Origin: Gammaproteobacteria bacterium
GTDB lineage: Bacteria; Pseudomonadota; Gammaproteobacteria; Pseudomonadales; Pseudohongiellaceae
Direction of reading: 5' to 3'
DNA length: 64,000 nucleotides
Assembly: GCA_018661465.1 (NCBI GenBank)
Contig: JABJIC010000018.1
Location: 181,458 to 245,457 of the forward strand
Both the position numbers and the translations under genes were made by a program. The notes below the pieces were generated by a model. It made no database searches and was not told the origin of the DNA. It worked only from the letters and a program-made list of their open reading frames with translations. Below, in pieces: positions 38,918-48,677 of this stretch. Numbering within the stretch: position 1 is the first letter of the stretch; every line of letters begins with the position of its first letter.

Positions 38918-40036
38918 TCAGGCATCAGCGTTGTTCGAGCTTGAACTATCGATATGGGATGCCCAGTCAAGAAATTCCTGACTGTTCCCCCTGAACGCTA
39001 CTCTTTCCAGTTTTTTCCCCATTTGATATTCGTACATGGGGTCGTAGTAGTTTTGTAGTAGGCTCTTGATCCACAGCTTGTGTGCTTCATTACTTTCGCC
39101 GGCCTGTTGAATGCTCAAGGCAATTTCCATCAGCTTGGATACCTCTGTGTAACGTTCACCGCCAAGGCGTTTTTTAATTCGCTGCAGGCTACCGAGCAGA
39201 AATTCGGAAAAGGATGTTGCAGCTTGCTGCTTATCCAGCGACTCAAAGTCTCTTAGATTAGAGATGATGTAGTCATTGAGTATTGTGTCTATACGAAATT
39301 CCAGAGACTCCTCTACCATGGCAATGGGAGAGCTAGACATGCCTTGATGGAAAGTCAGCGGAATGGATAGGGATCCAATAGCTCTGCTCTCATCTTCCAG
39401 GAAAATTTTGTTCCTTTCTGCAGGCAATCTCAGCAGGGCGCAAGCCAATTGATTTTCAAAGTTGATCTGATTCGCTTGTGCAACAACTCTTCGGCCAAAT
39501 GCTGAGCCACGATGATTGGCAATGCCTTCGAGGTCTATCTTGCTAATGAGTCTATTAAGTAAATGAGTCTTGGCGCTACCGGTCTTGCCTCCGATGATTA
39601 CAAAATTTCTTTCTTCGCTGACTTGATCAATCTGTCCAATAAGGAAATTTCGCAGTGCTTTATAGCCGCCCTCGACAAGAGGGATATGGATATTGGATTC
39701 TGTCAACCACTGCTGGACGGTTTGAGATCGCAGGCCTCCTCTAAAACAATAGAGCACTGCTGATGGATTTTCCTGTTTATAAGCTATCCAGTACTCGAGG
39801 CGTTGTTGTTTCTGCTGGTCACCAACAAGTTTGTGACCAGTTTCTATCGCTTTCTCTTTTCCATGTTGTTTATAGGTTTTTCCAACTATCTCGCGCTCCT
39901 GGTCATTTAGTATTGGCAGATTAACGGCGCAGGGAAATGCCCCTTGCTCAAACTCAATTGGTGCCCGCACATCCAATAATGGCGTGTTCGTTTGAAATAA
40001 TTCAGCGAAGGCTGTTTCAGGAATTGTTTCCGACAT
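38918..40036 (-). CDS. mnmH: tRNA 2-selenouridine synthase
   Basis: MnmH (SelU, YbbB) replaces sulphur with selenium in 2-thiouridine at the wobble base of tRNA-Lys, -Glu and -Gln, using selenophosphate. The N-terminal rhodanese domain has its catalytic cysteine at C97 in YCFRGGLRS, the same number as in E. coli. A P-loop ATPase-like domain follows (GGKTGSAKTHLLN). I use ATG 40036 (372 residues); an in-frame TTG at 40048 is possible. It heads an operon with the AddB-like and AddA-like genes. Its presence implies that selD lies elsewhere in the genome. Confidence 0.94.
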   Translation of the reverse strand: MSETIPETAFAELFQTNTPLLDVRAPIEFEQGAFPCAVNLPILNDQEREIVGKTYKQHGKEKAIETGHKLVGDQQKQQRLEYWIAYKQENPSAVLYCFRGGLRSQTVQQWLTESNIHIPLVEGGYKALRNFLIGQIDQVSEERNFVIIGGKTGSAKTHLLNRLISKIDLEGIANHRGSAFGRRVVAQANQINFENQLACALLRLPAERNKIFLEDESRAIGSLSIPLTFHQGMSSSPIAMVEESLEFRIDTILNDYIISNLRDFESLDKQQAATSFSEFLLGSLQRIKKRLGGERYTEVSKLMEIALSIQQAGESNEAHKLWIKSLLQNYYDPMYEYQMGKKLERVAFRGNSQEFLDWASHIDSSSSNNADA

Positions 40037-40246
40037 TCGGCAATGCAAGGCTTGATAATGGACGATTTAAAGTTTCATAAGTGTATCATTGGCCTCAGCG
40101 ATGCCCTAGTAGGATTGCTGGCTGGAAGCCTGTTCTCTCACTGCATCTAGAAGACCGATGTTTTTTGTGAAGTGAGTGTAGCTAAGTGAAGGTAGATAAG
40201 TAGAAATAGCTAAGTGGAAAAGTAGCCCAATGAAGACAGTGAATTG

Positions 40247-40813
40247 ATGAAACCTTTAAAACCAGAACAGCTGCTGCGTAACATTAAAACACCTGAGCCC
40301 GCTCCAGTTCATCTCTGGGACCCTCCGTTCTGTGGCGATATGGATATGAAAATCGCCAAAGACGGAAGCTGGATTCATCAGGGTCAGGCAATCCGGCGGT
40401 TGGCGATGGTTCAGCTTTTTGCATCGGTTTTGTTACTCGATGAAGATGGGGAGTACTATCTCGTTACACCAGTGGAAAAGGTTCGAATACAGGTTGAAGA
40501 CTGTCCCTTCGTTGCAACCGAGATGGATTTGGAGAACGAGGGTGATTCTCAGCGACTGAAGTTCACTACAAATACTGGTGAGATTGTGTACGCTGGGGCT
40601 GATCATGAATTACGCGTAGATACCGACCCAGACAGTGGAGAGCCCCATCCCGTTATTCATATTCGAAGCGGACTGGATGCTTTGATAAATCGTTCAGTGT
40701 TCTATCGCTTGGTGAATGAGGCTGAACAGCGAGAGCAGGACGGGGAAACCTTGATCGGAGTGGAAAGTGATGGCTGCTTCTTTGAATTGGGCAAGCAATC
40801 TACATCGCCCTAA
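40247..40813 (+). CDS. DUF1285 family protein
   Basis: About 188 residues, cytoplasmic, without membrane segments. Recognisable family stretches are HLWDPPFCGDMDMKIAKDG near the N-terminus and the YLVTPVEKVRI and VHIRSGLDALINRSVFYRL-like parts in the middle and end. DUF1285 is a beta-rich fold of unknown function common in gammaproteobacteria. I use ATG 40247, with an in-frame TTG three bases upstream. It stands alone between mnmH (divergent) and etfB. Confidence 0.87.
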   Translation: MKPLKPEQLLRNIKTPEPAPVHLWDPPFCGDMDMKIAKDGSWIHQGQAIRRLAMVQLFASVLLLDEDGEYYLVTPVEKVRIQVEDCPFVATEMDLENEGDSQRLKFTTNTGEIVYAGADHELRVDTDPDSGEPHPVIHIRSGLDALINRSVFYRLVNEAEQREQDGETLIGVESDGCFFELGKQSTSP

Positions 40814-40881
40814 ACGTAAGCTTTAGAACCTTAAAACCCGTCTCCAGAGCGCCTTTCCAGTTGACCTGAACAAGCAAAAAC

Positions 40882-40903
40882 GGCATTATTGCCACCTTTT
40901 TTT
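40882..40903 (+). terminator. Weak intrinsic terminator after the DUF1285 gene
   Basis: A short stem GGCA-TTAT-TGCC is followed after three bases by seven Ts. The stem is only 4 bp, so termination would be modest. It lies 70 bases upstream of etfB. Confidence 0.4.
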
Positions 40904-40973
40904 AGCAGGGTAAGACTGCTCTGTGCAGGTCATTCCGAATTATTCATTCATTTAGAAATCTATTGGAGAATCC

Positions 40974-41723
40974 ATGAAGATTCTTGTTGCAATTAAGCGT
41001 GTGGTCGATGCCAATGTGAAGGTCAGAGTCAAGTCTGACGGCACAGGTGTCGATTTAAGCAATGCAAAAATGGCGATTAATCCATTTTGCGAAATCGCTG
41101 TTGAAGAGGCGATACAAATTAAGGAAAGCGGGGCCGCTGAAGAGATCATCGCGCTGTCTATCGGTCCGCAGGCTTGTCAGGAACAAATTAGGACTGCCTT
41201 GGCGCTCGGCGCCGATCGCGGCATTCTGGTTGAGACAGATGAGCAGGTTGAACCACTTGCGGTTGCCAAGATCATCAAGGCGATTGTCGATAAAGAAGGT
41301 ATCGACCTGGTAATCCTGGGCAAACAGTCCATCGACACCGACAACAATCAAGTGGGTCAGATGGTGGCTGCACTTTGCGGTTATCCTCAGGGCACATTTG
41401 CCTGTAATGCAGAAATAAAAGACGGAAAGATAGAGGTGACCCGCGAAATCGATGGCGGCGAGCAAACAGTGCTTCTGGATTTACCGGCAGTAGTGACAAC
41501 AGACCTTCGGCTCAATGAGCCGCGCTATGCTTCTCTTCCGAACATCATGAAAGCCAAGAAGAAGCCCATAGACGCAACAAACCCCGGCGAGTTGGGTGTG
41601 GAGATTAGTTCAAACCTTAAGACACTTAGTGTGATGCCACCTGCAGAGCGATCTGCCGGGGTTATCGTGGAGTCGGTAGAAGAACTGGTTAATAAACTCA
41701 AGACTGAAGCTAAAGTTATATAG
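40974..41723 (+). CDS. etfB: Electron transfer flavoprotein beta subunit
   Basis: EtfB is the smaller subunit of the electron transfer flavoprotein, which carries electrons from acyl-CoA and related dehydrogenases to ETF-quinone oxidoreductase. The 249-residue protein begins [20 protein letters not shown] and has the AMP-binding region ([16 protein letters not shown]) and the family signature near [24 protein letters not shown] (split here only for identification). The start is well placed, with TTGGAGAA just upstream. It is followed immediately by etfA. Confidence 0.96.
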   Translation: MKILVAIKRVVDANVKVRVKSDGTGVDLSNAKMAINPFCEIAVEEAIQIKESGAAEEIIALSIGPQACQEQIRTALALGADRGILVETDEQVEPLAVAKIIKAIVDKEGIDLVILGKQSIDTDNNQVGQMVAALCGYPQGTFACNAEIKDGKIEVTREIDGGEQTVLLDLPAVVTTDLRLNEPRYASLPNIMKAKKKPIDATNPGELGVEISSNLKTLSVMPPAERSAGVIVESVEELVNKLKTEAKVI

Positions 41724-41732
41724 GTGGTAGAC

Positions 41733-42659
41733 ATGTCAATATTGATACTCGCTGAACACGATAATAGTTCACTTAAAACTGCCACTCTAAACGCCGTAAC
41801 AGCCGCTCAGGCTATCGGTGGTGATATCACTGTATTGGTAGCCGGCGCTTCCTGTCAGGATGCAGCAAGTGCTGCAGCGCAGGTCGATGGAGTAAGCAAG
41901 GTAGTGGTCGCAGATTCTGCGGCTTATGAGCATCAGTTACCTGAAGCGATCGCTCCTCTTGTGGCTGAAATCGGCAAAGACAGCTCTCACATACTGGCTG
42001 CATCAACTACAACAGGTAAAAACATATTGCCCCGCGTTGCTGCTCTTCTCGATGTTGCTCAAATCTCCGACATCGTCGAAGTACAGTCTGCCGATATTTT
42101 TGTGCGCCCGGTCTATGCCGGAAACGCAATGGCGACAGTTCAATCCAGTGACTCGGTGAAGGTGATAACAGTCCGAACTACAGCCTTCGCCGAAGCAGCG
42201 TCCGGCGGTAGTGCCAGTATTGAAGCAAGTGATTTTAACGTTGAGCAAACTCAGTCTGTATTTGTCAGTGAGCAGCTTTCTGTTTCAGAACGGCCAGAAC
42301 TCACATCCGCTTCTATCGTCATATCAGGCGGTCGAGGAATGCAGAATGGTGAAAATTTTGTTCTGCTGGAAAAAGTGGCAGACAAACTTGGTGCCGCTAT
42401 CGGTGCTTCACGAGCCGCTGTCGATGCAGGATTTGTTCCCAACGACATGCAGGTAGGTCAGACCGGTAAGATTGTCGCGCCAGACTTGTATATAGCGGTT
42501 GGTATTTCCGGAGCGATTCAACACCTTGCTGGTATGAAGGACAGTAAAGTTATCGTTGCTATTAATAAAGACGAAGAAGCTCCGATATTTCAGGTAGCCG
42601 ACTATGGTCTGGTAGCCGATCTGTTTAAGGCGCTCCCGGAACTTGAAGCCGCTCTGTAG
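41733..42659 (+). CDS. etfA: Electron transfer flavoprotein alpha subunit
   Basis: EtfA holds most of the FAD-binding site of the ETF heterodimer. About 308 residues: an N-terminal domain with [10 protein letters not shown], then a C-terminal FAD domain with [12 protein letters not shown] and the end motif [19 protein letters not shown] choose ATG 41733, which has AGGTGG seven bases upstream and matches the usual N-terminus, over an in-frame GTG at 41724. A strong bidirectional terminator follows. Confidence 0.96.
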   Translation: MSILILAEHDNSSLKTATLNAVTAAQAIGGDITVLVAGASCQDAASAAAQVDGVSKVVVADSAAYEHQLPEAIAPLVAEIGKDSSHILAASTTTGKNILPRVAALLDVAQISDIVEVQSADIFVRPVYAGNAMATVQSSDSVKVITVRTTAFAEAASGGSASIEASDFNVEQTQSVFVSEQLSVSERPELTSASIVISGGRGMQNGENFVLLEKVADKLGAAIGASRAAVDAGFVPNDMQVGQTGKIVAPDLYIAVGISGAIQHLAGMKDSKVIVAINKDEEAPIFQVADYGLVADLFKALPELEAAL

Positions 42660-42718
42660 TGACTCTATTGCAAGTCTAATTTTGGGCTAATTACGAGCCA
42701 GATTAAAACTCCGAAGCA

Positions 42719-42751
42719 AAAAAAAAGCCCGAATAATCGGGCTTTTTTTTT
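42719..42751. terminator. Bidirectional intrinsic terminator between etfA and rne
   Basis: A perfect stem GCCCGA-ATAA-TCGGGC (42727-42742) is flanked by an A-run on the left and a run of nine Ts on the right. Read on either strand it is a stem followed by a U-run, so it can end both etfA and rne transcripts. Confidence 0.93.
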
Positions 42752-42767
42752 GCGTTTAAAAACTTCC

Positions 42768-45623
42768 TTAATCGGAGGCTTTGTTTTCCTGCTGCTGTCT
42801 ACGCTTGATCTCTCTCGGATCATTTGCTGCTCTGCCGCCTGCTGGTTTCGCAGCAGCTGCTACAGGAGCAGGGCTTGGAGTAGAAGGAGCTGCAGTTGCT
42901 GGAGCTACTTTAGCAACTGGTGCAGGAGCGGGGCTTGGAGCTGGCTTTGTAGCTGCCGGTGCCGCTTCTGCTGGTTTACTTGCCTCAGGCTTGGTAGCAG
43001 GCTTTTGTTCTGTCACTGGAGCTTGAGGTGTTTTCTGTACCGGTGCAGCGGCTGGCTTCGGAGTTACATCTGGTGCAGCAGTAAAGATGGGCTCTGGTGC
43101 AGGAGGAGATTCAAGCTCGACCTTTGATGTTTTTGCCTCTGAAGCGGGTTTGGGTTTACTCGGCTGAACATCTTTCTGTTCCTGCTTTTCATTACTAGGT
43201 GCTGGTGCGCTTGTAGCCGATGTACTTGCGGCAACTTGCGGAGCCGGTTCTGCTGCTTTTACAGAAGTTTGTGGCTGCTTATCCTCGACTCGAGTTTCAG
43301 CTTGCTGACGAGCTGGCGTCTGCTTAGTCTGCGCGTTATCTCTAACGGGGGCAGTGTTGGCTGAGCCTGAAGCATTTGCAGCGTTTTCGCTGGCAGGAGC
43401 AGTGTTCCCGGAAGCTGTGTTTCTTGAGTCCGTCTTTGCTTCTGACGAAGGCTGAACATTGCCATTAGCTTGTGCTGCCGCCTCGTCGGTCTGCACTGGC
43501 CTGGGTCCGCGTCGACGCTGATTAGTATTACGAGGGCGCTTGTTCGCCGGGCGTCGCTGGTTCTGCGACTTGCCTTCGTTACTGTTACCTTGGTTTTGGC
43601 CTTCAGTTCTACCTTCACTCCTGGATCCACCACCCTCAGACTTCTGAGCTGGTGACCTGGATTGAGACTGCTTACGCTTGTCGTCGTTACCTTGACTCTT
43701 GTCTCGATTCTGACTGGAACCCTGATCTCGATTCTGATTGGAACCCCGTGCTTGACCCTGACCCTGGTTTGACTTGTTCTGTCCGTCAGCGGGCTTATTC
43801 CCACCTTGGGGTCTGCGCTGCTGTCCCGAAGAGCGCTTGTTTCGATCATTGCCCCTTTGTTGAGAGTTGCCGCGAGATTGTTGACCACGATTGTTCCGGT
43901 TGCCTTGTCGGCCTTTGTTTCGGTTCTGCGGTGATTTTTTAGTTTTCGCAGATTTGTCAGATTCCGATGAGCCAAATAGTCCACCAAACCATGCAAACAA
44001 TGATGCAAGCGCACCTTTCTTTGGTGGAGGTGTGCGTTGTGCGGGTACATTGCTCACTGAAGGTTTCTGCACAGCAGCGTTTTGCGCTTGCGGCTTGGCG
44101 TTAGGTGCTGGTTCAGCGGCAGTAATCGCTTCTACTTCGTAGCTTTCTGCCTGTTGATTCAAGCCGGTAATTTCAAAATGCGGTGTATCCAATTCTGGAC
44201 TGGCAATAATAATTACCTTGGTTTTGCTTTGCTCTTCGATTTCCGCAACAGCAGCTCGTTTTTCATTGAGTAAGTAAGAAGAGACGATTAAAGGCACAGT
44301 GGCTTTTACTTCCTTGCACTTATCCTTATTTGCCTCTTCCTGCACTATTCTAAGGATAGACAAAGACAATGATTCCACGTCACGTATCGAGCCTTGGCCA
44401 CTACAGCGAGGGCATAAGATTCCACTGGTTTCTCCCAGAGAAGGGCGAAGACGTTGCCGAGACATTTCCAATAGACCGAATCTTGATATACGACCGACCT
44501 GCACACGAGCCCGATCAGCTTCAAGAGCGTCACGCATTCGATTTTCAACTTCACGCTGGTTTCGGTTTGAACTCATATCGATGAAATCGATGACCACCAG
44601 GCCGCCCATATCTCGCAACCTTAGTTGACGAGCAATTTCGTCTGCAGCTTCTAGATTGGTATTAAGTGCAGTTTCTTCAATGTCAGCGCCTCGGGTAGCT
44701 CTTGAGGAGTTGATGTCGATAGAAATTAGCGCTTCAGTGGGGTCTATGACCACAGAGCCGCCAGAAGGAAGTTTTACTTCACGCTCGAAGGCGCTCTCTA
44801 TCTGGCTTTCAATCTGGTAGCGATTGAACAGCGGCAGCTTGTCGTTATAGAGCTTAATTCTGTCTTCATACTGAGGCATAACCTGTTTGATGAAGTTAAT
44901 TGCTTCTTCATAGGATTCTTCAGTATCAAATAAAACCTCGCCAATATCTTCTCTGAGATAGTCGCGGATAGTTCGAATGATGACATTGCTTTCCTGATAG
45001 ATCAGAAAAGGTGCTGAACGTTCTTCACTGGCATCCTGTACGGCTTGCCACAGGGAAAGTAGGTAGTCTAGATCCCACTGTAGTTCTTGTGGGTCTTTGC
45101 CCACACCAGCTGTACGAACAATCATGCCCATGCCGTCAGGGATCGTCAGGTCGCGTAATGCTTCACGCAGTTCTGACCGCTCGTCACCCTCAATGCGACG
45201 AGAAATACCGCCAGCTTTTGGGTTATTAGGCATTAGGACAAGATAGCGACCGGCAAGGCTGATGTAGGTAGTTAGAGCTGCGCCCTTATTACCTCGTTCT
45301 TCCTTCTCGACCTGGACTATCACCTCAGTTCCCTCAGGAATGAGTTGCTTAAGATTGGTTCTCTCGCCGCCGCTCTTCACGTCTTTCGCGTAATACTGCC
45401 TGGAAATCTCTTTCAGCGGCAGAAAGCCATGACGTTCAGCACCAAAATCCACGAAGGCTGCTTCAAGGCTTGGCTCTACGCGAGTTACCTTACCTTTGTA
45501 GATATTGGCCTTTTTCTGGATGCGGGTGCGGTTTTCGATGTCCAGGTCATACATACGCTGGCCATCGACGAGAGCAACACGAAGCTCTTCTTCTTGTGTT
45601 GCATTAATTAACATTCTTTTCAT
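42768..45623 (-). CDS. rne: Ribonuclease E
   Basis: RNase E starts most mRNA decay and matures rRNA and tRNA, and it scaffolds the degradosome at the membrane. The 951-residue protein begins [20 protein letters not shown]. The catalytic half (to about residue 520) has the S1 domain (about 36-120), the DNase I-like site ([11 protein letters not shown], then VIDFIDM) and the zinc-link CPRCSGQG. The C-terminal half is low-complexity: first arginine/asparagine/glutamine-rich RNA-binding stretches, then long alanine/proline/glutamine-rich sequence. A tract near residues 555-562 ([12 protein letters not shown]) probably forms the membrane-targeting amphipathic helix. Its own long leader suggests autoregulation. 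Confidence 0.96.
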   Translation of the reverse strand: MKRMLINATQEEELRVALVDGQRMYDLDIENRTRIQKKANIYKGKVTRVEPSLEAAFVDFGAERHGFLPLKEISRQYYAKDVKSGGERTNLKQLIPEGTEVIVQVEKEERGNKGAALTTYISLAGRYLVLMPNNPKAGGISRRIEGDERSELREALRDLTIPDGMGMIVRTAGVGKDPQELQWDLDYLLSLWQAVQDASEERSAPFLIYQESNVIIRTIRDYLREDIGEVLFDTEESYEEAINFIKQVMPQYEDRIKLYNDKLPLFNRYQIESQIESAFEREVKLPSGGSVVIDPTEALISIDINSSRATRGADIEETALNTNLEAADEIARQLRLRDMGGLVVIDFIDMSSNRNQREVENRMRDALEADRARVQVGRISRFGLLEMSRQRLRPSLGETSGILCPRCSGQGSIRDVESLSLSILRIVQEEANKDKCKEVKATVPLIVSSYLLNEKRAAVAEIEEQSKTKVIIIASPELDTPHFEITGLNQQAESYEVEAITAAEPAPNAKPQAQNAAVQKPSVSNVPAQRTPPPKKGALASLFAWFGGLFGSSESDKSAKTKKSPQNRNKGRQGNRNNRGQQSRGNSQQRGNDRNKRSSGQQRRPQGGNKPADGQNKSNQGQGQARGSNQNRDQGSSQNRDKSQGNDDKRKQSQSRSPAQKSEGGGSRSEGRTEGQNQGNSNEGKSQNQRRPANKRPRNTNQRRRGPRPVQTDEAAAQANGNVQPSSEAKTDSRNTASGNTAPASENAANASGSANTAPVRDNAQTKQTPARQQAETRVEDKQPQTSVKAAEPAPQVAASTSATSAPAPSNEKQEQKDVQPSKPKPASEAKTSKVELESPPAPEPIFTAAPDVTPKPAAAPVQKTPQAPVTEQKPATKPEASKPAEAAPAATKPAPSPAPAPVAKVAPATAAPSTPSPAPVAAAAKPAGGRAANDPREIKRRQQQENKASD

Positions 45624-46205
45624 AGTAAGTTCACTTTCTGTTGAACCAGATAAGTAAACTCAGGGGAAGGGTATTCAAGGATCCGCCAATGATTTTTTGT
45701 CATCAACGACAATGCAGGGGCTTAAAGCGGTGTTAAGGCCTTAATAAACATCATTTTCAAATCACGCTCAAACTAACATTGGGCAGAATTTACTGATACA
45801 TCGGGACAAAAGTCCGGCAGTGTCTTCTGATTAGGTCTTTATTACTAGCCTCAAGAGGCCGTTTAGTCGTCTAATATGCTGTTTTTATTGAAAATGTCTT
45901 GTTCTGTGTGCTTTGCATTGCTGCCCGGTATTTACTGGCTCATGGCGCAGTTTGATCGGGCCCTTCGAATAGGAATTCCTGAGTTATCCGGTTTTATACC
46001 TGGTCATGCAGTTGGCATGACAACAAAATATCGATTTAAAATTATGGCATTTTCTGTGCTATCGGCTCAGAACCCATGGGGTTAACCATGGTTGGGAGTC
46101 TTATGAAGCGGTGAACCTGCCTCTATGACCATATAAGCGGCCAGTACGCGAAACTCTTTATGCCCCAAGAAACCATTTAGTGTTTGATGGCAGCGGTGTT
46201 TCGCT

Positions 46206-46241
46206 GATTTACCACCGGCAGTAGGCCGTCGCGGGTAAATC
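46206..46241 (-). ncRNA. Two-tier hairpin in the rne 5' leader
   Basis: In the minus-strand RNA an 8-bp outer stem (GAUUUACC with GGUAAAUC) encloses an inner 4-bp stem (CGGC with GCCG) around the loop CUACU. It lies about 30-70 bases downstream of the predicted start of the rne transcript. E. coli rne has a structured leader through which RNase E controls its own mRNA; whether this hairpin is the equivalent is inference. Confidence 0.6.
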
Positions 46242-46279
46242 GTGGCTCAGGAAGTTAACCCTTTAACCACAAGCGACGG

Positions 46280-46308
46280 AATATAGCAGTAAAACCTAGG
46301 GGACTCAA
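46280..46308 (-). promoter_or_regulatory. rne promoter
   Basis: On the minus strand TTGAGT (46303-46308) and TATATT (46280-46285) are exactly 17 bases apart, and a TGC extended -10 precedes the -10 box. The start would fall near 46273, giving a leader of about 650 bases before the rne ATG. Confidence 0.75.
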
Positions 46309-46724
46309 TCAATCAGCAGCTTTTCAGCCATTTTTTCTCAAAAAAAACAATAACCTGCAAAACATTCGAAAGGTGGGCAGGCAAAAGCCCCTGGCTGGGG
46401 AGATTAGTGATATATGCCTTACCTAGCTCATGTTGCTAAAACGAATAGCCTGTGGTTAAAATAGCCGCCCTAGTGGCTTTGCCAGTACAAAGACACAAAA
46501 ATCAATAAGATAGCTGGCAAACTGGGTGATCTACTTGAATATAAGGCCTAAGTTGGTGATAAGTCAGGTGATACCGGCTAGTGAAACGTACTGGGAAAAC
46601 AATAAGATTCAATCGAATAATCAGAAAAAATGAGCTGATACTGCGAAGAAACCATGAGTTTCTATCCGTTCTCCAAGAGAGACAGACAAAAGACAGAAAC
46701 AGCTGAAAGATGGGGTGTAGAGAT

Positions 46725-47405
46725 ATGACGATTTATTCCTATTGTCGGACTTCCGAATTGGAAGCGACGCTGGATACTGAACAACTTGAGACTATTCTCG
46801 AGCCAGAAATGTTAGCGATTCAAACGTATTGCCTCCGGCAGAGTTGGTTCATGACTGAATCACTAAAGGATTCTGACTGCAATTGGAGTCAAGAATTTAT
46901 TAAACGAGACTCGGGCAAGCAATTGATGAATGTACTTCGCCCAGGTGACGTCATTCTATGTAGCAAGATCGAGCGAATTTGCAGCACTACTCAGGAAGTT
47001 CTCAAGCTTATCCCGATGCTGCAAGAAAAATCTGTTCGACTGCATATTGTTGAATTGGATGGCGATCTTACTAATCCAGACTTTGAAGTTAATTTTCAGA
47101 AGATCGCGTCTGTTTTTTCATCCCTGGAAAAACGAAAATCTGCAGAACGCATCAGAGGTGTTAAGCAGCGACAAAGAAAGCAGGGCCGTTACCTTGGCGG
47201 AAGTCGTCCATTTGGATATATGATTCATGAAAATGGTCGCTTGATTAAAAACCCCATGGAACAGCGAGTTCTTAGAAAAATCATGGAATTGAAGAAGCAG
47301 GGTAAATCATTGCGCGCTATTTCCAGTGAAGTTTCTACTCCGGTAATGCCTATAAGTTTTAAAACTGTGCAGAGGCTTTTACAGCGACACGCCGAGCAAA
47401 TGTAA
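46725..47405 (+). CDS. Serine-recombinase/resolvase-like protein with altered active site
   Basis: About 226 residues from ATG 46725 (an in-frame ATG at 46710 adds five). The N-terminal resolvase domain opens MTIYSYCRTSE, placing R8 and the nucleophile S10 at the resolvase numbers. It continues to RPGDVILCSKIERICS, where the second arginine of the KLDRLGR motif is replaced by S87. A linker (KRKSAERIRGVKQRQRKQGR) and a C-terminal helix-turn-helix (SLRAISSEVS, then SFKTVQRLLQR) follow. It could still recombine DNA or act only as a DNA-binding regulator. No inverted repeats or target site are evident. It ends 6 bases before lolC, so it may be cotranscribed with lolCDE. Confidence 0.8.
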   Translation: MTIYSYCRTSELEATLDTEQLETILEPEMLAIQTYCLRQSWFMTESLKDSDCNWSQEFIKRDSGKQLMNVLRPGDVILCSKIERICSTTQEVLKLIPMLQEKSVRLHIVELDGDLTNPDFEVNFQKIASVFSSLEKRKSAERIRGVKQRQRKQGRYLGGSRPFGYMIHENGRLIKNPMEQRVLRKIMELKKQGKSLRAISSEVSTPVMPISFKTVQRLLQRHAEQM

Positions 47406-47411
47406 CGCCAT

Positions 47412-48647
47412 ATGAATAAGCCGTTTTCACTGTTTGTCGGACTGCGCTACACCCTTACTCGAAAACGCAATTTCTTCCTGTCTTTTGTTTCACTCATCTC
47501 CATGTTGGGGGTGAGTCTTGGCGTATTAATTCTTATCGTTGCACTCTCTGTAATGAATGGGTCTATCGGCACACTTCGAGCCGAAGCGCTAAAGTCTGTC
47601 CCCCATGTCACTCTTAGCTCAGATGTAATTGATCAGAACTGGCAAATTTATTCTGAACAAGCCGCTTCTGACCCACACATCCTCGCCAGTGCTCCTTACG
47701 TCGAAGCGGAGGCTAATGTTCAGTATCAAGGCATCAATAGCTTTATTAACATCAGGGGTGTCGAGCCGGAACTGGAATCCCAGGTGGTTAGTAATCCCGG
47801 CGACCGCTACCAGGTCCTCCTCGAAACATTGGCCAATACTGAAAATGGAATTATTCTTGGTACACAGCTGGCGGCGAGCCTGGGCATATACGGGTCGGCC
47901 GACTTAAGCCTGATACCTCTTAACAGTTTACTCGCTCGCAATTTATCCGCGGCGCAAGGCTTCCGGGTTGTTGGCTTTGCCGACTTCGGGTTTTACGGCA
48001 ACGATTCGACTGCTCTGGTTAATCTAGAACAGGCAGAGCAGTTATTTGCCGATGATTCTGCAGCCTTGGTGAGCCTGCGTCTAAAGGTGGATGATATTTT
48101 TGCTGCTGAAGTCATTGCTGAAAATGTATTTGGCGAGCAGGAAGGTATTCAAATAGTGCCCTGGAATCAGGCGCAGTCCAGTTTGTTTAACGCCTTGAAC
48201 ATGGAAAAAATCCTCACTAGTTTTATGCTGCTGATGATTGTAGTAATTGGCGCGGTTAATATCGTATCAACCCTGGTGATGGTGGTTGCCGATAAGAGCG
48301 CTGATATCGCTATTCTCCGCACCATGGGAGCCAGCAGAGGAGTCATACTCAGAATTTTTATTATCCAGGGCCTGATTGCGGGCGCCATCGGGACGTTTGT
48401 TGGCGCGGTACTTGGAGTAATACTAGCCGGTAATATCACCGATATTAGTTTATTGATCGAGCGCGCCATTAACGGCGTGTTTAAAGATGCCAATGTCTAT
48501 CTGATCTCCCATCTGCAAACGAATATCGTATGGAATGAGGTGCTGCTGGTTTGTGTTGCGGCATTGATAATTAGTTTTCTCGCAACCCTTTATCCAGCGT
48601 ACAGGGCAAGCCGTATTCAGCCCGCTGAAGTATTGAGATACGAATGA
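47412..48647 (+). CDS. lolC: Lipoprotein-releasing ABC transporter permease LolC
   Basis: LolC is one of the two membrane subunits of the LolCDE transporter, which extracts outer-membrane lipoproteins from the inner membrane and hands them to LolA. The 411-residue protein has a first membrane helix (SFVSLISMLGVSLGVLILIVALSVMNG region), a large periplasmic domain (about residues 50-265) and three C-terminal helices with the MacB/FtsX-type stretch DIAILRTMGASRG that contacts the ATPase. It begins 6 bases after the recombinase-like gene. Confidence 0.94.
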   Translation: MNKPFSLFVGLRYTLTRKRNFFLSFVSLISMLGVSLGVLILIVALSVMNGSIGTLRAEALKSVPHVTLSSDVIDQNWQIYSEQAASDPHILASAPYVEAEANVQYQGINSFINIRGVEPELESQVVSNPGDRYQVLLETLANTENGIILGTQLAASLGIYGSADLSLIPLNSLLARNLSAAQGFRVVGFADFGFYGNDSTALVNLEQAEQLFADDSAALVSLRLKVDDIFAAEVIAENVFGEQEGIQIVPWNQAQSSLFNALNMEKILTSFMLLMIVVIGAVNIVSTLVMVVADKSADIAILRTMGASRGVILRIFIIQGLIAGAIGTFVGAVLGVILAGNITDISLLIERAINGVFKDANVYLISHLQTNIVWNEVLLVCVAALIISFLATLYPAYRASRIQPAEVLRYE

Positions 48648-48677
48648 TAATTTATGTAAAACCGACAGGAATATTCC

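Larger units (their letters stand above)
45624..46724. other. 1.1-kb gene-poor region: rne leader and upstream sequence
   Basis: No supportable gene is present. The left 650 bases are the inferred rne 5' leader (minus strand), and they include a perfect two-tier hairpin at 46206-46241. The rne promoter lies at 46280-46308. The right 400 bases are A/T-rich and precede the recombinase-like gene. They contain three GGTGAT copies between 46525 and 46572 and a short CCCC/GGGG stem near 46387-46400, which I cannot interpret. Confidence 0.7.

Noticed and set aside
40861..40889. TTGACC-N17-CATTAT as an etfB promoter
   Set aside because: The -10 match is poor, and the same bases make the stem of a terminator-like hairpin. 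I could not choose, so no promoter is listed.
42750..43127. Plus-strand open frames antisense to the rne 3' end
   Set aside because: They are serine/cysteine/arginine or alanine-rich mirrors of low-complexity rne codons and have no ribosome site.
43259..44050. Long open frame on the minus strand inside rne in another frame
   Set aside because: It lies wholly in the repetitive, arginine/glutamine-rich part of rne. Its composition is a frame-shifted echo of that sequence, with no start signal or recognisable domain.
45876..46085. 69-codon plus-strand frame in the rne leader region
   Set aside because: It is antisense to the inferred rne leader, lacks a ribosome binding site, and has no recognisable motif.
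46385..46400. CCCC-TGGCT-GGGG stem as a terminator
   Set aside because: The stem is short and has no U-run on either strand; no transcript is known to end there.
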